This document shows, piece after piece, positions 6,019 to 11,107 of a DNA stretch of 11,107 bases. The stretch spans positions 1-11,107 of the forward strand of contig JAFGIH010000725.1 of assembly GCA_016929985.1 (NCBI GenBank), written 5' to 3'. Source of the DNA: Thermoleophilia bacterium. GTDB taxonomy: Bacteria; Actinomycetota; Thermoleophilia; RBG-16-64-13. Below the pieces are notes generated by a model. That model was not told the origin of the DNA and ran no database searches. It saw nothing but the letters and a program-made list of their open reading frames with translations. The stretch's first letter is position 1; each line of letters begins with the position of its first letter. A program made the translations under genes and the position numbers.

Positions 6019-6969
6019 ATGGAGACAGCCATCGCTCTAGCCGAGATCTTGAAGGCCGCTCTCACCGCCGCCGGCTACCGTCACCGGCTGGCTCCCGCCG
6101 GCATGGTGGCGAGGCTCGACAAGGAAATCCAGGGATTACTCGAGCAGGGGCTGCTTGCCGAGAGCCTCTACTCAGAGTACTCAGGGTCGTTCACATTCTC
6201 GCCGCCGCCCGAAGTGCCGGGACCACGGACACTGATAGTGGCCGCCTGGCCGTCGCCTGCCGTCAAGGTGCGGTTCCACATGGATGACGGCCCTCTGGAA
6301 GCACTGATCCCGCCCACCTACGTCTCGTCCGCGGGCAGGGCGCGCTGCCTGGAGATCCTGCGGTCGGTTTTGGAGGAGGCGGGACACGCTGTGGCACAGG
6401 CGCGCGTTCCCAACAAGTTGCTCGCCGCCAGGACCGGCCTCGCCCGGTATGGCCGGAACAATCTGGCCTACTTCCGAGGGATGGGGACATTCGCCAGGCT
6501 CGACGTGTTCTGTACCGATGCCGACCTAGGGGCCGTGGAGCCTGAGATCAGGGGCAGCCTTCGAATGAGTTCCTGCCCGCCCTGCCGCAATTGCCATCAC
6601 CATTGTCCGACGGGCTGCATCCCCTACGACGGCACCGTGATCGACGCCACGCGCTGCCTTACTGAACTCAACGAGAACGAGGGCGACTGGCCCGAGTGGC
6701 TCGATCCGCGGGTGCACCACACCCTGGTCGGGTGCATGCGCTGCCAGGAGATGTGCCCGGCCGACCGCTACTACCTGCGCAAAGAGCCGGTGGTGGCCGA
6801 GTTCGACCGGTCAGAGACTGCGATCGTTCTCCAGAACCTCCCCGCCGAGCGGCTACCCGAGAACGTACGCTCCAAGCTGAGGGAGCTCGATCTCGAGGAG
6901 TACTCGACGGTTCTAGGCAGGAACCTGCTTGCGCTGAAACACGCGCAGGCCCTCGCGACCTCTGCCTGA
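6019..6969 (+). CDS. QueG-related double [4Fe-4S] cluster protein
   Basis: This 316-residue protein belongs to the epoxyqueuosine reductase/reductive dehalogenase-like superfamily. It has an N-terminal catalytic-type domain with the conserved block GLARYGRNNLAYFRGMGTFARLDVF (about residues 140-164, equivalent to GxGWIGKNT in QueG) and a C-terminal two-cluster ferredoxin module: C186-xx-C189-xx-C192-xxx-C196-P, then C213 and C239-xx-C242-xxx-C246-P. True QueG (tRNA epoxyqueuosine reductase, cobalamin-dependent) is longer and has C-terminal HEAT-like repeats, absent here. I therefore name it only as a related 4Fe-4S double-cluster protein of unknown substrate, a family common in anaerobes. The ATG at 6019 is the only sensible start and directly follows a -10 box without a ribosome binding site. 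It appears monocistronic, being divergent from the ferredoxin gene and followed by a new promoter before the ArsR gene. Confidence 0.85.
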   Translation: METAIALAEILKAALTAAGYRHRLAPAGMVARLDKEIQGLLEQGLLAESLYSEYSGSFTFSPPPEVPGPRTLIVAAWPSPAVKVRFHMDDGPLEALIPPTYVSSAGRARCLEILRSVLEEAGHAVAQARVPNKLLAARTGLARYGRNNLAYFRGMGTFARLDVFCTDADLGAVEPEIRGSLRMSSCPPCRNCHHHCPTGCIPYDGTVIDATRCLTELNENEGDWPEWLDPRVHHTLVGCMRCQEMCPADRYYLRKEPVVAEFDRSETAIVLQNLPAERLPENVRSKLRELDLEEYSTVLGRNLLALKHAQALATSA

Positions 6970-6991
6970 TCCACCTTGTTCGCGGGAGCAC

Positions 6992-7020
6992 TTGACGTTG
7001 CGTAGGCCAGCGTGTATATA
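6992..7020 (+). promoter_or_regulatory. Promoter of the ArsR-TusA-Hdr operon, leaderless arrangement
   Basis: TTGACG (6992-6997) and TATATA (7015-7020) are separated by exactly 17 bases, a near-consensus sigma-70/SigA-type promoter and the best in the window. The ArsR ATG begins 7 bases after the -10 box and has no ribosome binding site, so the transcript would start at or just before the ATG. The arrangement places any ArsR operator over the start codon region. Confidence 0.7.
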
Positions 7021-7027
7021 AGCAATC

Positions 7028-7429
7028 ATGCAAATACAGGATAAAAGTAGTAACGAGGGCAGCACCGCTACGCCCGCCGACATGAGGCCTCTGTTCGCCA
7101 TGCACGCGGAGATGTGCCAGGCTCTGGCAAACCCGCACCGCCTAGCCATCATGTACGCGCTTAAGGACGGCGAGAAGTGCGTGGGCGACTTGGCGGAAGA
7201 GCTTGGCATCTCCGTTCACAACGTGTCCCAACACCTGCGCATCCTGCGGCAGCGACTGCTGGTCCGGCCGCGCAAGGAGAGACAGACCGTGTACTACTCC
7301 ATCACAAACCTCAAGTTCGTGGCGGCTTGTGCGCTCATCCGCGAGGCGTTGGTCGAAGAGCACCGGGCCGAGGGCGAATCGCTTCAAGCGGCCACGCGTA
7401 TGGATTCGATGGACGGCACTTCTGGGTAG
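7028..7429 (+). CDS. ArsR-family transcriptional regulator with candidate sensor cysteines
   Basis: This 133-residue protein has a winged-helix HTH of the ArsR/SmtB family: helix start QALANPHRLAIMYALKDGEKCVGDLAEELGIS, recognition helix VHNVSQHLRILRQRLLV and wing RPRKERQTVYYSI, followed by a dimerisation helix (FVAACALIREAL). ArsR proteins are dimeric repressors released from DNA by metals or by thiol chemistry. Three cysteines are present: C30, C51 (in EKCVGDL, the position of the first Cys of the ELCVCDL metal motif, whose second Cys is Gly53 here) and C101 in the last helix. Loss of the full CVCDL motif while keeping a Cys in the last helix is more in keeping with a thiol or persulfide sensor than a classic As/Cd sensor; this is inference. 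The first 20 residues are unstructured. It is the first gene of the sulfur-redox operon, which it probably represses together with itself. Confidence 0.9.
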   Translation: MQIQDKSSNEGSTATPADMRPLFAMHAEMCQALANPHRLAIMYALKDGEKCVGDLAEELGISVHNVSQHLRILRQRLLVRPRKERQTVYYSITNLKFVAACALIREALVEEHRAEGESLQAATRMDSMDGTSG

Positions 7430-7483
7430 ATGGCATATCACGTTCATCGAGACAGCCAAGACATCACGAGAGGGAGAGAAACG

Positions 7484-7756
7484 ATGCACATGGCAGATGG
7501 CGGCGGCTCAGCGGATCTGAGTTCGCTTCACGGCGAGAAGGTCGTGGATGCGCGGGGCACCTCGTGCCCGGGCCCGATCCTGGCGGCGAAGAAGGGCATG
7601 GCCGGCGTGAAGGTGGGCGAGATCATGGAAGTGCTTGCCACCGACAGCGGCACCCAAAAAGACCTGCCCGCCTGGGCTAAGAAGATGGGCCACGAATACC
7701 TCGGTTTCGTGGAAGAAGCGGGCTACATGAAGCTGTTCGTCAAGCGTCTCAAGTAG
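7484..7756 (+). CDS. tusA-like: TusA-family sulfur carrier protein
   Basis: This is a 90-residue protein of the TusA/SirA/YedF family. The signature VDARGTSCPGPILAAKKGM holds the acceptor Cys28, which carries a persulfide, in the CPxP motif; the following LATDSGTQKDLPAWAKKMGHEYLG pattern is the usual second half. TusA passes sulfane sulfur between rhodanese-like or DsrE-like partners and enzymes; in sulfur-metabolising organisms it is the common companion of heterodisulfide reductase-like complexes. I chose ATG 7484 because GAGAGGGAGAGAAACG gives it a good ribosome binding site. An ATG at 7430 in the same frame abuts the ArsR stop (TAGATG) but adds 18 unconserved residues. It starts 54 bases after ArsR, and the MvhD-like gene follows after 16 bases, so all are in one transcript. 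Confidence 0.92.
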   Translation: MHMADGGGSADLSSLHGEKVVDARGTSCPGPILAAKKGMAGVKVGEIMEVLATDSGTQKDLPAWAKKMGHEYLGFVEEAGYMKLFVKRLK

Positions 7757-7772
7757 GCTCTGAGGTCCTGAG

Positions 7773-8225
7773 GTGAGCGAAGGCGAGGGTTTCGCCCCCA
7801 AGATATTGGTCTTTTCGACCAACAACATCTCCGACCCGGGCATCGACCTGGCGGGTAGTTCTCACATGCACTACTCCCCGAACGTGGTCGTCATCAGCCT
7901 GCCGTGCACCAGTGGCATAAAGCCCGGATGGGTGCTCTATGCGGTGCAGCAGGGTTTTGACGGCGTGTTCATCGCCGCCGATGGCGAGGAGTGCGCCTAC
8001 CTACCCGACTGCAGCGAGCGTACGGCTAAGATCATGTCCGACGCGCAGGCGCTGCTGGTGGAACGGGGCCTCGAGGCCCGACGGGTGAAGATGGCAGCCA
8101 TCTGCTCGGTCTGCGCTGAACCGTTCACGAACTATATGCACGAGTTCTCGCGGATGCTCGCCGACTTGGGGCCGTCCGGGGGCACAGCGAGCGTCGCCGA
8201 GCCGGCCGCCGGGAGCGTGGCATGA
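7773..8225 (+). CDS. MvhD/FlpD-like hydrogenase iron-sulfur subunit family protein, cysteine-poor
   Basis: This 150-residue protein has the fold signature of the MvhD/FlpD family (PF02662), small electron carriers that bring electrons from a hydrogenase or dehydrogenase to HdrA. Matching blocks are KILVFSTNNISDPGIDLAGSS, the YSPNVVVISLPCTSG strand, QQGFDGVFIAADGEECAY and the RTAKIMSDAQALLVERG helix. The N-terminal Cys residues that the family usually uses for its [2Fe-2S] cluster (a CxxC-like site after the first strand) are absent (FSTNNIS). C45, C74 and C80 remain, and an extra C111-xx-C114 appears near the C-terminus. Cluster binding is therefore uncertain. The GTG start at 7773 has GAGG about 7 bases upstream. 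The stop overlaps the HdrA-like ATG as ATGA, so the two are coupled, and it probably docks on that protein. The C-terminal 20 residues are a Gly/Ala/Ser-rich tail. Confidence 0.88.
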   Translation: MSEGEGFAPKILVFSTNNISDPGIDLAGSSHMHYSPNVVVISLPCTSGIKPGWVLYAVQQGFDGVFIAADGEECAYLPDCSERTAKIMSDAQALLVERGLEARRVKMAAICSVCAEPFTNYMHEFSRMLADLGPSGGTASVAEPAAGSVA

Positions 8226-10912
8226 AGTACGACGTCCTGGTCATAGGCGGCGGTATCGGGGGCATGGAGTCGGCCCTCAAGCTGGGCGACATGGGCTACA
8301 AGGTGCTCCTGGTCGAGAAAGATTCCAGCGTGGGCGGAAAGATGATCCTGCTCAGCAAGGTCTTCCCCACCCTCGATTGCGCCAGCTGTATCTCCACGCC
8401 CAAGATGGGGGCGACTATCCATCACCCCAACATCACCGTTTTCACCTACTCCGAAGTGGACAGCATCCGCGAAGACGGCGGCGGGGGCTTCCGGGCGCAG
8501 ATCCGCCGGAAACCGCGCTACGCCGACGAGGCAGCCTGCACGGGCTGTCGCCAGTGCGAGATGGTCTGCAACGTGGCGGTGCCCGATGAGTTCAACGCCG
8601 ACCTGGTGTCCCGGCGCGCTGCTTACATACCCTTCCCGCAGGCGGTGCCCAAGAAGGCCGTGATCGAGCGGACCGGCACCTCACCGTGCACGGCGGCGTG
8701 TCCCGCCGGCATCAAGCCTCATGGATATGTCGCTCTCATCCGCAGCGGCCAGTACGAGAAGGCCTTCGAACAAGTGTGTGAAGTCACCCCCTTGGTCGGG
8801 AGCCTCGGCCGCGCCTGCTACGCGCCCTGCGAGGTGGAGTGCACGCGAGGCGAGTTGGAGGGGGCGCTTTCCATACGTAGACTGAAGCGGTTCATCGCCG
8901 ACACCCACTACGCGAATGAAAGGCCTCGGGTCGAGATCCCGCCGTCGAACGGCAAGAAGGTGGCGGTGGTCGGATCGGGGCCGGCCGGCCTCACGGCGGC
9001 CTGGCATCTGGCGCGCATAGGCTACGAAGTCACGATCCTCGAGGCGGCTTCCCAGCCGGGCGGCATGATGCGCCTGGCGCTGCCCCCTTACCGGCTGCCC
9101 AACGAAGTGGTCGACGACGACGTCGCGAACGTCACCGACGTCGGCGTGAAGATCGTCACCGACGTCCGCGTGGACGACCTCGAGGCTCTCAAGGCCGAAG
9201 GCTACGACGCACTGCTGCTGGCCATCGGCACCCACCAGGCCACGCGGCTACGCGTGAATGGCGAAGATCTGCCCGGCGTCAAGCGGGCCGGCGACTTCTT
9301 GAAAGCGGCCAAGCTGGGTGAAGAGACCGGAGTGAAAGACAAGCGGGTGGTCGTAGTCGGGGGCGGCAACGTCGCAATAGATGTGGCCCGCACCGCGCTG
9401 CGCGAGGGCGCGAACTCGGTCCAGTTGGTGAGCCTTGAATCACACGAACAGATGCCCGCTAATCCACAGGAGATAGCTGAGGCTGAGGCCGAGGGAGTCG
9501 CGATAAAGAACTCCTGCGGCATCGCCTGGTTCGAAGGCGAGGACGAAGTGACGGGGGTGCAGCTTCTGCAGTGCGTGTCGGTCTACGACGAGACGGGGCG
9601 GTTCAGTCCCCAGTACGGCGAGGGCCCCATCGGCAGTATCCCCTGCGACGTGGTTGTCGTCGCCGCGGGTATGCGGCCAGACTCCGGCGCATTCGGGCTG
9701 CCGGTCAACGCATCCGGCACCATCCAGGTGGACGAGGGCACTCTGCAGACGAGCGTGCCCCACGTTTTCGCCGCGGGCGACGTGGTCCTCGGTCCCACGA
9801 TGATCACTACGGCCGCCGGCCAGGGCAGGCGGGCCGCCTTCATGATCGACCGTTGGCTGCAGGGAGAACCGCTCGATCCGGCCGCGTTCGACGGAGCGCT
9901 GCCCGTGATGGACAAGGACGCAGTGCTTGCCCGGCAGGCCTCATATAGCCGCATCGAACCGCTGTACGCCCCCGATACCGTGAGACCGGCGCCGGGAGAG
10001 TTCTACCCGGACGAAGAGACCATGACCGAAGAGGAGGCCCTCAGGGCCGCGAGCCGCTGCCTGGATTGCGGAGTCTGTTCCGAATGCCGGCAGTGCGTAG
10101 CCATCTGTCCGCCCCAGTGCATCGATCTTGACATGAAGGGGAGCGAGGTGGAGGCTGAGGTGGGCGCGGTCATACTGGCCACCGGTTTCACTCTCTTCCC
10201 GGCCGACGCCAAGCCGCAATACGGTTTCGGACGATACAAGAACGTCATCACCGGTATGCAGATGGACCGGCTGCTGGCTCCCACCAGGCCCTACAACGCC
10301 GTGGTCCGCCCCGGCGACGGCAAGATCCCCGACAGCATCGCCTACATCCTTTGTACAGGGTCGCGCGACGAGACGGTGGACAATCCTCTGTGCTCCAAGA
10401 TCTGCTGCATGTACTCGATCAAGCAGAACCAGCTGATCATGGGCGCCCTCCCGCTTGCCGACGTCACCGTCTACTACATGGACGTGCGCTCGGTGGGCAA
10501 GGGCTACGACGAGTTCTACGAGCAGGCCAAGGCCATGGGCGCCAACTTCGTGCGCGGGCGAATCTCCGAGATCACCGAGAAGGGTGACGGCAATCTGGTG
10601 CTTTCCTATGAGGACATCGAGAACGGGGGCGGCCTGGCTCAAGCCGAACACGACCTGGTGGTTCTGGCCGTGGGTGTGCAACCCGGTGCGAACGTGCAGC
10701 GGATGTTCCCCGAGGGCGCGCCCTCGCTGGATGAGTACTTTTACGTGGGCGAGGCCGACGAGGACCTCGATCCCGGCCGCACCGATATGCCCGGCGTCTT
10801 TGTGGCGGGCGCGGCGGCGGGAGCCAAGGACATCCCCGACTCGATACTTCACGCCGGAGCGGCGGTCGCCCAGGCGGCCGCCTACCTGGAAAAGGCGAAG
10901 GTGGGGGCATGA
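8222..10912 (+). CDS. HdrA-type FAD protein with inserted GltD/NfnB-like NAD(P)H module
   Basis: An 896-residue chimera. Residues 1-145 are the first half of an HdrA/QmoA-like flavoprotein: FAD-binding VIGGGIGGMESA (7-18), TLDC53ASC56ISTPKM and a [4Fe-4S] motif C106-C109-C112-C116. Residues 150-230 form the two-cluster N-terminal domain of GltD-type proteins (C156, C160, C186, C199, C203, C207). Residues 246-580 are the GltD-like oxidoreductase: FAD site VAVVGSGPAGLTAA, NAD(P)H Rossmann site VVVVGGGNVAIDVA (376-387) and the closing HVFAAGDVVLGP. A cysteine-rich ferredoxin stretch follows (C613 to C633), and HdrA resumes at about 640, with NPLC724SKIC728C729MYSIKQ and IPDSILHAGAA near the C-terminus. 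It lacks the HdrA N-terminal domain and the C-terminal ferredoxin domain of methanogen HdrA. It is expected to move electrons between NAD(P)H and partner Hdr subunits, possibly by bifurcation. Upstream and downstream overlaps are ATGA, and GGGAG lies 7 bases before the start. Confidence 0.93.
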   Translation: MKYDVLVIGGGIGGMESALKLGDMGYKVLLVEKDSSVGGKMILLSKVFPTLDCASCISTPKMGATIHHPNITVFTYSEVDSIREDGGGGFRAQIRRKPRYADEAACTGCRQCEMVCNVAVPDEFNADLVSRRAAYIPFPQAVPKKAVIERTGTSPCTAACPAGIKPHGYVALIRSGQYEKAFEQVCEVTPLVGSLGRACYAPCEVECTRGELEGALSIRRLKRFIADTHYANERPRVEIPPSNGKKVAVVGSGPAGLTAAWHLARIGYEVTILEAASQPGGMMRLALPPYRLPNEVVDDDVANVTDVGVKIVTDVRVDDLEALKAEGYDALLLAIGTHQATRLRVNGEDLPGVKRAGDFLKAAKLGEETGVKDKRVVVVGGGNVAIDVARTALREGANSVQLVSLESHEQMPANPQEIAEAEAEGVAIKNSCGIAWFEGEDEVTGVQLLQCVSVYDETGRFSPQYGEGPIGSIPCDVVVVAAGMRPDSGAFGLPVNASGTIQVDEGTLQTSVPHVFAAGDVVLGPTMITTAAGQGRRAAFMIDRWLQGEPLDPAAFDGALPVMDKDAVLARQASYSRIEPLYAPDTVRPAPGEFYPDEETMTEEEALRAASRCLDCGVCSECRQCVAICPPQCIDLDMKGSEVEAEVGAVILATGFTLFPADAKPQYGFGRYKNVITGMQMDRLLAPTRPYNAVVRPGDGKIPDSIAYILCTGSRDETVDNPLCSKICCMYSIKQNQLIMGALPLADVTVYYMDVRSVGKGYDEFYEQAKAMGANFVRGRISEITEKGDGNLVLSYEDIENGGGLAQAEHDLVVLAVGVQPGANVQRMFPEGAPSLDEYFYVGEADEDLDPGRTDMPGVFVAGAAAGAKDIPDSILHAGAAVAQAAAYLEKAKVGA

Positions 10913-11107
10913 GCGACGATCTCGTCACGAGCATGAGCGATGACCCGGGCGTCCGCGCGGACGATGCCGTGGCCGTGGGCGAGGCTCCCCAGCCGGCAGA
11001 AGCCCCGAGCCCGGGCAGCCGCCGGCTCGGCGTCTATGTTTGCCAGTGCGGCGGCAACATCTCCGACTACGTGTCGGTGGACGATGTCGTGGCCGCTGTG
11101 AAGGACG
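10909..11107 (+). CDS. Second HdrA-type protein, N-terminal end (3' truncated)
   Basis: The first 66 codons of a gene that runs off the window. After a hydrophilic, Asp/Pro/Ala-rich N-terminal extension of 38 residues comes RLGVYVC45QC47GGNISDYVSVDDVVAAVKD. This is the start signature of full-length HdrA (V-C-x-C-G-G-N-I), the small N-terminal domain that the preceding gene lacks. It could be a complete HdrA or a QmoB-like HdrA; the window ends too early to tell. The ATG overlaps the previous TGA as ATGA. The ATG at 10933 and several in-frame GTG codons further along are possible alternative starts that would shorten the extension. Codon use matches the neighbours. Confidence 0.85.
   Translation, partial: MSDDLVTSMSDDPGVRADDAVAVGEAPQPAEAPSPGSRRLGVYVCQCGGNISDYVSVDDVVAAVKD

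Noticed and set aside
7013..7038. TGTAT-N16-ATACA inverted repeat over the ArsR start as an operator
   Set aside because: Arms are only 5 bp, and the inner short inverted pair (GCA/TGC) is off-centre by one base. It overlaps the right place but is too weak to call.
7430..7483. An earlier ATG for TusA, directly after the ArsR stop (TAGATG)
   Set aside because: It lacks a ribosome binding site and adds unconserved residues, whereas the ATG at 7484 has a good site and gives the normal family length.
9941..10852. A 303-codon open frame on the minus strand inside the HdrA-like gene
   Set aside because: Its translation is rich in His, Gly and Val with no recognisable motif, and it lies fully antisense to a clearly conserved coding region. 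It is a product of high-GC codon bias.
1..11107. CRISPR arrays, tRNA or rRNA genes, insertion-sequence ends
   Set aside because: I read through for regularly spaced repeats, tRNA-like cloverleaf sequences, rRNA motifs and transposase-like proteins with flanking inverted repeats, and found none.

Overview
The window is high-GC DNA from what looks like an anaerobic or microaerobic bacterium. Most of its right half encodes oxygen-sensitive iron-sulfur and flavin electron-transfer proteins. Three genes have a -10 box placed so that transcription would start at or next to the ATG (leaderless mRNAs), and GTG and TTG starts are used. High GC plus leaderless promoters fits an anaerobic lineage of Actinomycetota best, but no rRNA or marker gene is present, so this placement is an inference.

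Left part (1-3637): the C-terminal end of an HD-GYP protein enters from the left edge. It is followed head-to-head by a small four-helix membrane protein of the phage-holin-4_2 (DUF-type) family. Next come two paralogous 12-helix major facilitator transporters in tandem, joined by an ATGA overlap.

Middle (3653-5897, all minus strand): a type II toxin-antitoxin pair (Phd/VapB-like antitoxin and PIN-domain toxin, joined by a TTGA overlap). Its promoter carries a perfect tandem 10-bp repeat. Upstream on the same strand lie a flavoredoxin-type flavin reductase and a ferredoxin-like protein with an added cysteine-rich C-terminal domain.

Right part (6019-11107, plus strand): a QueG-related double-[4Fe-4S] protein stands alone, divergent from the ferredoxin gene. 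A compact unit follows: an ArsR-family repressor with three cysteines, a TusA sulfur carrier, an MvhD/FlpD-like protein that lacks the usual N-terminal cysteines, an 896-residue HdrA-type flavoprotein with a complete GltD/NfnB-like NAD(P)H module inserted in it, and the start of a second HdrA-type protein. The last genes overlap by ATGA or are separated by only a few bases, so they are almost certainly one operon.

This operon is the most interesting part of the window. The gene content suggests a heterodisulfide-reductase-like complex that takes electrons from NAD(P)H (or gives them back), with TusA carrying a sulfane sulfur or persulfide and a thiol-based ArsR repressor controlling expression. 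The individual families are known. The particular combination, and the electron path through a cysteine-poor MvhD, is my inference from sequence alone.
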